Position numbers and translations under genes: made by a program. This document shows positions 19,891-32,700 of a DNA stretch of 64,000 nucleotides, in pieces. Within the stretch, counting starts at the first letter, position 1; each line of letters starts with the position of its first letter. Origin of the DNA: Siphonodentalium dalli (taxonomy: Eukaryota > Mollusca > Scaphopoda > Gadilida > Siphonodentaliidae). The DNA is taken from the NCBI GenBank assembly GCA_032622095.1, contig CP136064.1, positions 217,944,205 to 218,008,204 of the forward strand, written 5' to 3'. The notes beneath the pieces are model-generated. The model was given only the letters and a program-made list of their open reading frames with translations. It was not told the origin of the DNA and did not search any database.

Positions 19891-21400
19891 TATGGCAAGC
19901 CAAACTGCTATTTAATATTAATTTTACTTAAGTAAAATAAAATGACACTTTATTTCACTTAAGTGAAATAAAATGACATTTTATTTTACTTAAGTAAAAT
20001 AAAGTGTCATTTTATTTTACTTAAGTGAAATAAAGCGCCATCTACATGGTTTTATTTTACTTAAGTAAAATAAAATGACACTTTATTTTACTTAAGTTAA
20101 ATAAAATGACATTTTATTTTACTTAAGTAAAATTAAAACGCACACTAATTTTACTTAAGTGAAATAAAATTACCATTATGTTACGCCCTTTTTTTATTTT
20201 ACTTAAGTAAAAAAGAATTTCACTTAAGTGAAATAAAACACAGTTTTTATTTAACTTAAGCAAAATTCTATTTTACTTAAGTAAAATAAATGAACATTTG
20301 GGTTTATTTCACTTAAGTGAAATAAACGCCATATACCGGTCATAGATAGATGTCATTTATTTTACTTAAGTAAAATAAAGTGCAACCGGGTGTTAAGAGT
20401 TATTAATGATTTCCCCCAACGGGTGATACAGAACATGTGTGCCACAGAGACAATCGGCAGTTGTAAAATACTTAGATAGATTAAAGACGTATTTACTATA
20501 ACTCACACTCTCTCTCAAAACAACACAGACAGCTTATAGCACCAAGATCATGCAATAAAATTTAAAACATTCCACAGTCCACACCCACTGCTGGTACAGC
20601 TATAATCAGATAAAACTGCTAAAATGTGTGACGCGTTGTTTGATGCTTATTATGCTGGTACATGCAGTGGGCGAATTTATTATAGTATCTATGTGATCTC
20701 GTATTACATCTCACTTGGTGCAATATATGTATTGGTTATAGTTCCCTCGAGTTGTCAGGTTAGAAGTTTTTTGACAACAGCGGTACGTATTCTGATCTCC
20801 GTGCGATGCAAATCTCCTATACCCCCTTCAGTCTATCAGTCTCTCGTATAACCCTGGAAATTGAGTCCAGTGTTGTATCGACTGAATCTGCCATAATTAT
20901 GTAAATACGTTAGGCCTATTATTAGTAAATGGAAGAAATCCGCCATTTATAATACACAACGGGAGATAACTTTCTCACGAATATGAACAGCACTCCCGGC
21001 CTACGTGCCAAGGGAGAAATTATTAGTTTGCAAGATTACTCCCATAGTGGGCGCTTTATTTCACTTAAGTGAAATAAACGCCATCTACCGGTCATCGATA
21101 GATGTCATTTATTTTACTTAAGTAAAATTAACGCATTATTTTACTTAAGTAGAATTCTTTTTTACTTAAGTAAAATAAAGGTCATTTTTTATTTTACTTA
21201 AGTAAAAAAGAATTCTGCTTAAGTTAAAACATGGTTAATTTTACTTAAGTAAAATAGTTTTTTACTTAAGTAAAATAAAAAATGACCGTTATTTCACTTA
21301 AGTGAAATAAAATGACATTTTATTTCACTTAAGTAAAATAAAGTGTAATTTTATTTTACTTAAGTAAAATTAATATTAAATAGCGGTTTGGCTTGCCATA
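19891..21400. mobile_element. 1.5-kb foldback element with CTTAAG palindrome arrays and 6-bp TSD
   Basis: The inverted ends are TATGGCAAGCCAAAC followed by GCTATTTAATATTAATTTTA. Flanks GTCACA at 19885-19890 and 21401-21406 form a likely 6-bp target duplication. I count 14 CTTAAG hexamers in 19920-20380 and 11 in 21060-21365, nearly all inside longer palindromes such as TTTTACTTAAGTAAAA or TTTCACTTAAGTGAAA, separated by 10-40 bp. A block around CGCCATCTACCGGTCAT is present in both arrays (20328 and 21079). No transposase frame. Confidence 0.85.
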
Positions 21401-21406
21401 GTCACA

Positions 21407-22512
21407 CTAGGTCACGCCACGAATCTCAACTATGGCTAATATTATAACGCCCGTAGAGATCATATTCTGCAGTAAAATAACTGGGAACCTTTTGATGTTC
21501 TGATCCGTTATGACAGGGGACTTTATAACATTGAACAAATGGTCGACCGAGAGCAATAGGGGTGAAGCATCGACGTATATTATAGATCGATGGGTGAAGT
21601 AAAAATTCTCTGTTTAATAAAGTGTTTTTTTCTCTATGGATTGTGATTCTGGGTGGTGTGTACATCAAATTATAGGTGGGTTTGGAGTTCTCACCCTTGA
21701 GCATTTCCTATAATCCAATATGGCGTCCAACATCGTTGCCGTAGTATAGAATATGAACTAAGTCAGTTTAATCTGTTTTGTTGGAAACTATATCTCATGA
21801 AATGTACTCAAATTTATATATTATTTGGATGCTATTGCAGAAAACAGTTTGTAGACAAATTGGCACTCCATTAGAAAGATGGCTGCCAAAATGGCGACCG
21901 GAATGTGAAAAATATGATTTTTTGCCTCGTATCTCCTATATCCGTTCCTATTGCTTTGGACGGGTTGCAAATTGTACCTTGTTTTCCTATTATTCATATC
22001 GAATGATCATTAACTCAGTACAACATATTGTTCCTTTCGCCTCAGCCACTTCCAATCCCTCACAAATTTGATCTTACAGAACGAGATATAAAATTTTCCC
22101 GAAAACTCAATATTGGTTCCTGGCCATATTTTAATGTGAAATGAACACATTTGAAAGAATTAATAAGCGAGTGTGAGTATTGCCTATACAATGCAATCTC
22201 ATTAGGGCCTGAAACGGTTTCTATGACTTATGATGGCAGTTAAAATGGCAGAAAATTATATATTTTTCCTTATGAGCTTGCTTGTCGTGACTGACTAGAT
22301 GCATCATATTGTGGAGTTGGCTAATCTGCATTAGATACATTAAAACGAAACACTTTTAATAGGACACACTATCAGACAACATTGGAAATCACATGCACAT
22401 ACGATATGGGATATATATTTTAGAAGACCAGAGACCCCTGCACCATATTTATTTATTTAGACACAACCTTGTATAACTTAGTGTCGTGACCTCAACTATG
22501 TGGAGAATGCAC
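21407..22512. other. Intergenic, no gene recognised
   Basis: No exon with supported splice sites and no recognised protein. Words such as AAGATGGCTGCCAAAATGGC near 21875 belong to the GCCATTTTGG-rich repeats seen again at 25050-25920. Confidence 0.5.
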
Positions 22513-22520
22513 ACTCAGTG

Positions 22521-23567
22521 TAGGGTCCTGCGAATTGGATATTTTGATCGAATCGAATTCACGAAATCGAATCGAATCATATCTGTGTGTTGCATTCTCA
22601 ATTAGGTATGTTTTGTCAACGATTAGATTATTTGTGAAACGTTCTATGAACTACATGCATGAAGTTCCATCAGAACTTATGTGGCGATAAACCGTCGTTT
22701 GATATACTATTAACTTCAAGTTATAATTGTCAAGAAAACAAAGCAGATTAAAACGTCCATGTGGCCATCACAACGATTAATATATTACCACTAAACGGAT
22801 TATCAAACTAAAATCACACGAAATTTCTACAGTTTGCATGTACATGCAAAATTGCAAATCGGCATTCGGAAACACCCGTTGTTATAAACTTGAAGACGCA
22901 ACAACAGTCGCAGTGTAGCCTCTTCATGTATTGGTTGATGCTTCTCGAACAGATGATTCCATAGATGGGTCATTGTCCCAGATGCTTGCGATATATACAC
23001 CATGCATGTTGCATTCATCACACGTGCCTGCAGCTTTATCATGTTTAAAATAAACATGAATGATGGACGACATTTTGTCCATTGTAAAAGAAAACTCCGA
23101 AACTGAAAGTCAACTTCAAAAGAGAACAGTGCCAACATGCACTTTTCGACACCAGGAACATGTGTTGTTTACATTCTCACCCATATTATATAACGCAGAA
23201 TCGAATAGACGATGGATAACGCTATCGGTAGCCGAGTTTCATAGCTATTATAATTTACCGCGTCGTCGGTCCATTGGCTATCTGCTAGCTTTTGCTACCA
23301 TTTTATAGCTATATAATTCAGACGTATTTAGTCGTCCTATCGTGGCTAATTGTTGGCTATGTACAATAAGAATTATAATGTGCATATATACATAATTTTC
23401 TGGAATTAAATGCCACAAACAGCTAAGATCGACATGTGTACTTGTCCTGAAACAGCCTACTTTTCCGTCATAGTATATTCGAAATTTCGAGTTGGCAATT
23501 TCGACTCGAATTCGAATCGAATTTGACTTTCGAATCGAATCTCGAATCGAATATTCGCAGGAGCCTA
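22521..23567. mobile_element. hAT DNA transposon remnant with perfect 8-bp TSD
   Basis: Ends TAGGGTCCTGCGAAT and the inverse of TAGGCTCCTGCGAAT, followed on both sides by GATTCGA-rich subterminal repeats. The flanks ACTCAGTG at 22513-22520 and 23568-23575 are an exact 8-bp duplication, as hAT transposases make. A BED-finger-like fragment lies inside on the minus strand. Confidence 0.9.
22827..23138 (-). pseudogene. hAT transposase N-terminal (BED-finger-like) fragment
   Basis: 103-residue frame with SGTMTHLWNHLFEKHQP preceded by NATCMVYI, resembling the C..C (n) HL...H pattern of BED fingers with one cysteine lost. No catalytic RNaseH/dimerisation part follows. Its position inside a hAT element supports the reading. 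Confidence 0.55.
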
Positions 23568-23610
23568 ACTCAGTGTATGATGATAATATGATTGGTGCAT
23601 ACTGGCGTGG

Positions 23611-24741
23611 TTAACCCTTTGAACCCTGACGCCCTACCACGACCGACACCCTGACCCTGGGCTCCTCGTGTGAATTTCCTTTAAATTTTATAGTGTCTTG
23701 TTGGATGATGTTGGTTATGTTTAATTTGTGACACAGGTATGAAACTTTACAGGTCCCCCCCCCATTGATCACTGATCATTATAAAATCGGAAGACTTTGC
23801 CACGCGGCAGCGTCGTGGTAACGGTTGCTAGGCAACCACCCCGAATTGACTGGAAAAGGCAATTATAGCATGGTATGTCATAACTCAATGCCAGTGATTG
23901 CGTTTTTGATGACGATAATACCCTAATGTGAAATTTGAGATATATCCGACAAGAATTTAAGAGAGATCGAATGTAATTAATTATTTAAGGTAGCAACGGT
24001 TGCTAATCAAGTACCACAAATGAACGGATGACACCACTGCACTAACCATTACGTGGTAGTGTTCCCTTAATTTATACAATATCTAGTCGCATAATGCTGT
24101 ATATGTTCAATGGTGACACCTGTTTGAAACTGTGCAAACATATGCATGTTATGCATGGACCATTCTATGATCATTAAAATATAAGGACACAATCTCTCCT
24201 TAGTAACGGTTACCAGACAACTACCCGACATTAGCAAGAAACTGCAATTATGATGCAGCTATAGGTCCTATATATAACATCACATTTCGCTTAAAACGCA
24301 TGTATTTGTCATTTACAACCTATGTTCTGCGCATGCGCATATATTCCTACCCGATACTATAGCAGGTAGACATTCCATATACACACCCTGACCACCGCCG
24401 ATGTCTGTGGGGCCATTTAAACATATATTAGTGGGTATGTCGTGCATAAGTACGCTATAAACCATTTATTTCGCATATCGCTGCTCTGCGCATGCGCGAA
24501 GAAATCAACTTGATATGCGATCGAGGCCCTTCACCATATAAATATAATTTGAACAGGCTTTTTATATTAGATATATAACTAGAGTTTAGACGTCGATTTG
24601 TTATTGAATCGCATAGCTATAAACTATAAACACGTGGCGGTCGTTATAATGGCCGGATCAGCGGCCGGTATACCGGCCGCTAGGGTATATGGAGGTTCAC
24701 GCAGCGGCCGGTATTCCGGCCGCTGGGGTTCAAAGGGTTAA
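23611..24741. mobile_element. TTAA-flanked non-autonomous element, GC palindrome at right end
   Basis: TTAA at 23611-23614 and 24738-24741 encloses inverted termini CCCTTTGAACCC. TTAA targets and CCC-type termini are typical of piggyBac-like elements. The right end carries AGCGGCCGGTATACCGGCCG (palindrome 24660-24681) and a near copy at 24703-24724. No transposase frame is visible. Confidence 0.75.
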
Positions 24742-24979
24742 GATTAATCCTATGTACACGGGCCAGAATAGTCATAGATTATGGTTCATCTCAAAGTTCT
24801 GCCCATTTCCTTTCAATAATATGGCCAGAATCACAAGAGGTTCTCGGCAAATTTACATACTGCAACTTAAAATGATTTTGTCATGCCCCTTACGGATCTG
24901 GGACAACCAGAATTGAACATGTAGTTGTCAGTTAATTAACTAACATGTAGAATAACCAAGTGAGTCACAATTTGCTACC

Positions 24980-26230
24980 TTTTCGGAAAATGCAGAGAAC
25001 AGTGTTCGGGATATATGTAAAAAAAACTTTTTACCTAATTTGGTTGCCATTTTGGAAGCCATCTTGAGCAATTTGGTCTATAAACACCGTAGTGTGACAC
25101 ATTTAAGATAGACCAAAAACAATAAACACTTTTCATATCAAAGATAGTTACATATTACTTGAAAAAAAATTGTCCAAACATGAAAAGTAAATTTTTGCTG
25201 ATATTTGTCAAGTTTGTGAGAGAAACAAATCCAATATTCCTGTAGTGTCAGTGGTGACAACAGTAACAATTAACCATGGTGCATCAGACAGGTTAGTATT
25301 CAATGTATAAAAGGCCGAATAGCCAATTTTATACATCAACCACCACTGGTAAGCGATTGAAGGAAACGCTGGGGCAATATCTACCATTTTCTATATTTTG
25401 GTGGCCATTTTGAGCCAAAGTAACAATTTTGGGTTCCAATGAGTTGGAATATTCATAGGTAATGATATGCCTCACTTACATTACAAAGTTCTGTTAATTT
25501 CTTGTTGAAATATGACTAGAATCCCAATTGTGAAATTTTATACCGTGTTCTGTAAAATCAAATTTTTGAGGGATCGGAAGGGGCTAGGACTCCAATAATT
25601 GCACATTTCATTGTTCAAATGATCAGTTAATATAAAAAATACAAAATAATGTCACATTCCTCAACCAGTTCCGAACAGCATAAACTGATCTAGAAGATAT
25701 TAGTGAAAAAAAAGTCAAAATTTCAACTTCCAGCGGTCATTTTGGTGGCCATCTTGGATTGGGAGTTGTAATTTTGCCCTATAAAAGAGGCAATATGTCT
25801 TTGCTTCACGAAAATATATACATTTACTTGATTTTCCCACTATAATTGGCATCAAACCAACTTAGGGCCTACTCTGAAAAAAGGCGGCCATGATGGATGC
25901 CATCTTGTCTGGTGTCTGCACAGCCAAGTTTGTTTTCGTGTTAACATGGCTAAAAAGTTGAAGGACATATTAAGGAACAAAATGAGTGGGGTAAAGTTAA
26001 GTCCCGGGGGGTTGCCACACAACCGATAGCGATGGTATACATGGAGTAGAACAATCACTGGTCTTTGCAACATCATTGGTCACTTTCATCAAAGCCCTCA
26101 TTATGACAATATCCTTGCCACATTTCATTTTGATCTAAATAACCATTGGTCGAGAAAAAGGTCGGATTAATTCTAAAACTGAAATGGAACCAATATCATT
26201 GGATGCTTCCCTGAAGGCCCTCCTAAAATG
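24980..26230. repeat. GCCATTTTGG-rich degenerate repeats
   Basis: Loosely periodic blocks of the type GTGGCCATTTTGG or GGCCATCTTGG recur near 25050, 25405, 25745 and 25890. No coding exon is seen. It directly precedes the LINE frame end at 26284. Confidence 0.45.
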
Positions 26231-26283
26231 GACGCTATAACATTGAGTCAACCATGTTTTTTTTTTCAGACAAGTTTAGCTAA

Positions 26284-26535
26284 TATGACATCACAACCAA
26301 AAACTCCAGATGCCATCAGTTCAAAAGGACACAAGGAAGTATTTCTTCACAAACCATGCTATATATACAAGACTGGAACTCTCTCCCACAATTTATCATT
26401 TCAGCACTGATTTCAGCTGGAAGTCTAGACCAGTTCAAATCTTACATAGACTCCTACTTTTATGAGAGGAAGTATGCGTTTGATGATAAACTTGATAGGT
26501 ATCCACGATCATGTACTGGAAGGACATATTATTAA
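26284..26535 (+). pseudogene. Non-LTR retrotransposon ORF2 C-terminus
   Basis: Open frame of 83 residues to a TAA at 26533: CHQFKRTQGSISSQTMLYIQ then DWNSLPQFIISALISAGSLD, QFKSYIDSYFYERKYAFDD and ending RSCTGRTYY. The DWNSLP...SLDQFKSYID pattern is the classic end of LINE reverse-transcriptase polyproteins. The RT core is absent, so it is a 5'-truncated copy. Confidence 0.8.
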
Positions 26536-27187
26536 CTCTAAATATAAAACTTATTCACTGCACGTTATATTAGATGGCCAATATCCTTATCAAGTTTTAT
26601 TGAGATTTTATTGCGGAATCAGATTGAATTCAGACAACTCGAAGAACAATTGGTATCCAATTAATAAAATCCCTTAAACATTGCATGGGCGCTGTCAAAT
26701 TGAGAGTATTAAATTAAAAGAGTGCACGATTTTGTGGTAAATTTACTACAGGGGAGCAATTAAGTGCACCAGAGCCTTAATTTGATAGATGTCTTCATTA
26801 TTCAACTCTTTTCGAGCATTCATATCAGCCTTGGGTTGTCATATATATCGGAATGAAATTGGTATTGGGGTTTGCCATCATGACTGCTTTCAAAAGAGGC
26901 AAATTACCATTCATGTTTTCAGTTCTAGAGTTATCCTTCACTGCTTACCTGGTAGTTGTTTTTTTGTCAGTCCGTGCAGATATCTCAGCCATTGGTTCAA
27001 AACTTGTTAATACATGTTAAAAGGTTGTACTACACCTATATTATTTTCATCGCTTTCAAATGGCTCATTTAAAAAAAAAAAACCCTGCCTGCATGACTGG
27101 AAAATTTCCCCCATATTATGAATAAAAGTGAAGTTATTTTTGGCCTTATCAAATCCTAATTAAATTTAGTATAGATGTTCGCCATCA
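26441..27187. repeat. LINE 3'-end copy 2
   Basis: Counterpart of 18480-19234 with very high identity; here the coding end is continuous with upstream LINE sequence. A downstream echo (CCGTGCAGATATCTCAG) at 27225-27245 suggests an additional partial unit. Confidence 0.85.
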
Positions 27188-27369
27188 TGATCCTTCTATA
27201 TCTGAAAAATGTATGTTTTTTGTCTGGCCGTGCAGATATCTCAGGCAAGTGTGGCAAGTTGGATCTTAATTAAATTTTGTATGGAGGTTTGCCATCACGA
27301 CTGTGTTCAAAAGAGTGCCAATTATGTTGTTTGCATTTTTCCAGGCTGCGTTATGGCTTAGTTTGTCCA

Positions 27370-27540
27370 ACAGGCCCTTCCATGATGGGAGCTTCCTGTA
27401 ATTTTGTGAAAATCCTGTGCCAATGTATTCTATTATATATAAGAGAAAGCATTGGGCTAAAAATATATACCTTGACTTTGTTAGCCAGTGCATTCTCTTA
27501 TATATGCGAGGCTCCCAATGGCTGATCTCATAAATTCTTG
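27370..27540. repeat. Dispersed MITE fragment with TTATATATGCGAG palindromes
   Basis: CCTTCCATGATGGGAGCTTC, CCTGTGCCAATGTATTCT and CATTCTCTTATATATGCGAG match the family at 41636-41737, 60432-61195 and 61570-61823. The right end is lost. Confidence 0.7.
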
Positions 27541-28500
27541 GGGGAGTGTCCCCTATGTGGCCAAACCCACCAATAATATTACATATATATTTTATCATAA
27601 ACAACTTTCCGTTGGGACACATATTGGCTTCGTTGCATAGAAAATAATGACCATTAATAATTGTTAAAATTCCAGAAACAGCGATAGACCAAGTCATTTC
27701 TGTCCAGAACAGAACAGCTTGGGATATCGGTTGGGATGAACGGTTTGGAGCGAGTGCCGCCCAGTTGCTCTTCTATAACAGAATTTCATTCAAAAGACAT
27801 ACTAGATGTTCACATGGAGCCCTGGCATTCACATAAACCCCCAAATGTGATTAATCATCTTCATCTGTCTTTAAAATGATATATCATTTACCGTGATAGA
27901 AAAAGGTATAGTGATGATACGATCATTTAATGTATTGTTTACATGCATTTTCTGATATCGCGACAAATCAAAATTCTCTGGAAAATAAGGCTTTGTTTAC
28001 TTATAAACCTCGTTGCTTTGAGAAATTGACATTTAACAGACCTCTGATATATGCATGTTTTATATCATCATGCGTGAAAAAGGCTGCCATCTACGTTCAT
28101 ATAGGCAAACCTTCCATTTGACCTAATCTGAAGACATACAAGCAAGATAACTCTCGCCCACGATTCTGGGCGTAAAGTCCATTATTGAAGAGTAACGGGA
28201 TGGGACTTGGTCCAAAATAGCATCAACCCAACCGATATCCCAAGATGTTGTGGACTAACACAGCGAGAGAAATTATTTGCTTCCGCAATTATGAATAAGG
28301 GTCTAAATTGCTCCCGTAATATAATTAAATCATTAGTTGCCATTTTTTTCTCTCAGACAAACTATCATAATGGTTATGTGTGATTTAGATTGAGATGTAC
28401 CAGTCCAGTACACAGTACAGCCTGCTTTTGAATTATGTGATGAGCCAAATTTGTAAACTATATTTATATCCTACAGCCATCACATAGTTAATTATGAGAC
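27541..28500. other. Intergenic, no gene recognised
   Basis: No supported exon or terminal repeat seen between the MITE fragment and the dispersed repeat cluster downstream of NCAPD2. Confidence 0.5.
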
Positions 28501-28504
28501 AATT

Positions 28505-29400
28505 TTGTCAAGAAAAATAAAAGGTCGCTGACCACGCGTCCCCTGAAAAGGTGGCTTTTTAGTGAGGATAGATTTTTTAAAACTCGTGTCAAAAATCATT
28601 GGACCATGACCAAATTCAAACTTTGACTTTGTCTTCTTAATTTTGAACCACGTACCAAATATCAAGAGATTCAGTTGAATATTGCTCAAGTTATCATCCG
28701 GAAATCTCAAAACAACAAAATTCTAATCGAAATGGACCATTACTCTAAAAAAATCATCGGACCAAACCCATATTCGAACTCAGCCAAAAACGGGCGGACC
28801 GAACCCAAATACGAACTTGACCTATATATCTTCATGTGGTTAATCCACATACCAAATTTAAAATCAGATGACTAAAAGTCAAGTTATCGTCCTGAAACCA
28901 AAATAATCGACAAATTGTAAGTCGACAAGGACCATAACTCCAGCAAAAATGAGTGGACAAAACCCGAATTCGAACTTGACCTGTATCTTCATGTGGTTAT
29001 TACACATACCAAATTTAATGAAAACAATCAGATAACAAAACCTAAAGTTTTTATCATCCAAAATAATCGGTAAAATCTATGTAGACAAAGACCAGAACTC
29101 CCGACAAAAAAAAAAATGGCTGACCATATTCGAACTTGACCTGTATTTGGAGCTGATAACCTCACATCCCAAATTTAGTTAAGATCTGATAACACAAACT
29201 AAAGTTATCATCCGGAACCTCAAAACGACAAAATTCTAATTTGAAAAGGGTCCATAACTCTGGCAAAAATGGGTGGACCAAACCCATATTTGAACCTGAC
29301 CTGTCTTTTTGAGTTGATAAACTCACATACCAAATTTGGTTTCAATCTGATAAATCGAAATAAAGTTATCGTCCGGAAAATTTCAGAATGGGCAGATGGT
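28505..29400. repeat. Dispersed GACCATAACTC repeat, about five diverged units
   Basis: Units of about 150-175 bp contain CATAACTC, CCCATATTCGAACTTGACCT, CACATACCAAATTT and AAAGTTATCATCCGG. Same family as 3930-4480, 34310-34450 and 40250-40630. Confidence 0.8.
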
Positions 29401-29579
29401 CACGGGCTATTTTAATAGTCCTCCAAATTTTTGTTATGGGGGACAACAAACTGGCTTAGCAATGGACCCTCCCATTGATTCTCTTTCAATGAGGGATGAC
29501 TCTGGAAAATGCTGTAGTTGTGATGTGTTTAATGAGTAATTAAATGGATTCAAACATGAACATAAGGCACAACAATAGC

Positions 29580-29731
29580 TCAGTCACTATCATCTAGGAT
29601 GCGCCGATTTCTGAGTGGTATTTTTCGACCAGGTGTCTTGCGAGATGGGTGTGACTTCACCGGAGAGAGCACTTCCCCAGCAGACTCACTATCAGAGTTT
29701 AGAACTTCGTTGTCACTGTCAGCTGCAGAAT
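29580..29731 (-). CDS. NCAPD2: NCAPD2 exon O (C-terminus and stop)
   Basis: 152 nt encoding SAADSDNEVLNSDSESAGEV, LSPVKSHPSRKTPGRKIP and ending RRILDDSD then TGA at 29580-29582. SPVK and TPGR are CDK-consensus sites. Acceptor CTTTCCAG. I did not identify the polyadenylation signal. Confidence 0.9.
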
Positions 29732-32700
29732 CTGGAAAGAGAGGACAAACATGATTATTATATGTGTAGACCACATGTGAGTATGACCACAGGTGTTAGG
29801 CATAATTTTTTTTTTTTTTAAATTAATGAAAATCTCGGAAAGGTATCTATCTCATTTTTGATAGAGGTCAGCATTTTTCTCTACAAAAGAAACATTTTAT
29901 TTTTTATTGATCTGTAATTGCAGCACTATGTGACCAAATAATCATAGTTTTCAAAAACGTTTGGTTCGCCGTCGTGAACATAGAAAAACATTTAAAGTTG
30001 ATAAATCAAATTTATTTGGTTGGTACCCGAAACGTCCGTCCAATGAAAAATAAAAAAATCAAACAATCCAACCCCTAAATTACCGAAATCTATACTCTAA
30101 TCATCAAACTAAATAACCCTATTGTCAAACAGACGTTGTTTCACGAAGGACAGCTAATTTGGGTGTGGTACTCGACATACATCGAGTTTAATAATGATTT
30201 TTGTCTTTTTTTCCCGTCAGTTTTACAGATTTGTTTTTGCGGGAGGCCATTTTGAAAGTGCGAAACAAACTCGAGAAACGCTGCAGTAAATGACTCCAAA
30301 ATAAAATAATTTTACATCGATAAAAAAAAATGTTTTATCTAATTACTTATCTAGTGGGTATTATATATCCACCGCATGATTTTTGTCATTAAGAATGACG
30401 GATATCAATTAAAATAGAAATATTAAAATTAATTTAATAAAGTTCAAGTTAGTTTCGCTTTCAGTTTTTCAAAATGGCCTCCCGCGAAAACAAATCTGTA
30501 AAACTGACGATAAAAAAGGACATAAATCGTTATTAAACTCGAAGTATGTGGAGTACCACCCCCAAATTAGCTCCAAATTAGCTGTACTTCATGAAACAAT
30601 GTCTATTTGACAATAGGGCTATTTAGTTATAAGATAATAGTATAGATTTCGGTGATTTAGGGGTTGGATTATTTGATATTTCATTGAACGGACGTTTCGG
30701 GTAGCAAAAAATAAATTTCATTGACAACTTCGAATGATTTTCTATGCTCACTTGTTTAAAGTACGACGGAAAGCTAAACTTTAACCAAAAATATGATTAC
30801 TTGGGCACATAATGCTAGAATTCCAGATCAATTTGATAAACAAATGTTGCTTTTGTGAGGATGATTTTTTACCTCCTATTTTCACTATCAGGCTATTAGC
30901 CTTGATACTTACCTTTATATATTTTTATTAATGTTTTTTTTTTTTTTTTTGGCCAAATACTGGTGAGTATGACAACATAACTCCCCGAAATGTAAGGATA
31001 GATCAGGGAGCAGCCCAGAGGTTATAATTTGGGAGAAGTCACTTCTCCCTTATTGGTTATTAGGGGGAAGTGGACTGTTATCAGTAGGGTTGCCACAACT
31101 AATAGTTTTCAGAATCGACTAATCAACCGTCATAGTCGATGGTTAGTCGATTAATCCAGGGTGTTTGTTAGGGTGGCACAGGCTCATAAAACAGACCCAG
31201 TTTTGGTTCCATATAAATTATATTAGTCGATTAATCGAATAATCGTGGCAAGCCTAGTTATCAGTTAACAATGGCTGAATTCAATTTACACTCTAACATC
31301 ACCCTTCTGTGATCAAATAGGTATTTAATATGCAACACAAGAGCCCATATAGAAAACCATTATAGTGAGTAAGAACACCATTATAATCAGTGAATATACT
31401 TTAAATAAGCTGTGGGGACAAATGCATAATGGTATATGAGAGGTCACTTCTCCCTGGGACAAAATTAGAGAGAAGTGGCGCATTTTAGGGAGATGTCTCC
31501 CAAGTCGCCCACTAGGCTGGTCCCTAGGCTAGCTCAGAACAATAAATAAGGTTAGCAATGGAAGTCCAATCACATGGTGATAGCGGCAGTTAAAATTAAT
31601 CTCGCACAATAAATTTTACATTACTGATAAAAGATTGGGTTTGAGTTTTATATGCACTAATGTTGGAGGTGGCCACATTCCCCTGTTATGGCATAAGTTA
31701 CTGCCTCAATATTCAATACAAGGCAAGATATCATATAATATGAATGCCAATGATAGTTCTCACTTCTTTTAGTCTTATCAACAGCAAATAGCTCTAAATC
31801 ACTATCGTCTTCATCAAATACTATCTTTGGCTTCTTCTTCTTCTTGGCAGTTGCTGTAAAAGAAGAAAGACCATTAAATTAGTGCTAAAACATTTGTTGC
31901 AAATATTGTTTAGGTGCAATTTTCCCCCCACCCGTGATCTATTTTGATTAAATCCAACTTATATAGTTTACGAACATTTGAATGAATAATATTAAACAAA
32001 AATATATCTGCTGCTTTTAGACTAACAATTTTTCTAAAGGTGAATAACTGCCCTTCATTAATTGTTCTATAGAAAGCAACACATCCTGCATGATATTAAA
32101 TGGATGGACGAAATTTGAGAATGGTTTATGTTGGCATGCTGAAACAGGCGCTTTCAAAGTTACTTGATTAACAAGAGGCTGATCACGATCGGCAGATGTT
32201 TAACCCATACCTTGGCGATACCGATTAGCTATTTTAATAAATCCTTACACCAACCTTTTCATGAGTGCAAAAGTTTCAATAATTCACCTTACTGGAATCA
32301 GACTTATTGGGCACCTTGCTCACATAAACACAATAGGAACACGGATGTGGCATTCAATTTCAACCTATTAATAGGTCACTCCAACACAGATATGTCTTAT
32401 AGAGTGATAAAGCTAATTAAGCTCAATCCAAAGTCAGAGAGAAGCACCATAGCAGTTAAAGACAAAATAGTTAAGACATTAAGTAGATAAACATCATAGC
32501 AACTCCATTTATTTGCTTATTACATTGGAATGTGTGTCATAACATATTATGTTTTTTTTTAATATTGTTATTTGTTTTATTATGTCTTGTGTTAGCTGCA
32601 TATTAAAAATTCTTGGGATCATTTCGATGGGAGAAAAGGGTTAATATTTCCGATTAAAAAACCAATCAATACCTGAACAACTATACAAGTAAGGGATGTA

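Noticed and set aside
27266-27697. Minus-strand open frame of 143 codons
   Set aside because: It crosses a known dispersed MITE fragment with palindromic TATATA words; no domain visible.
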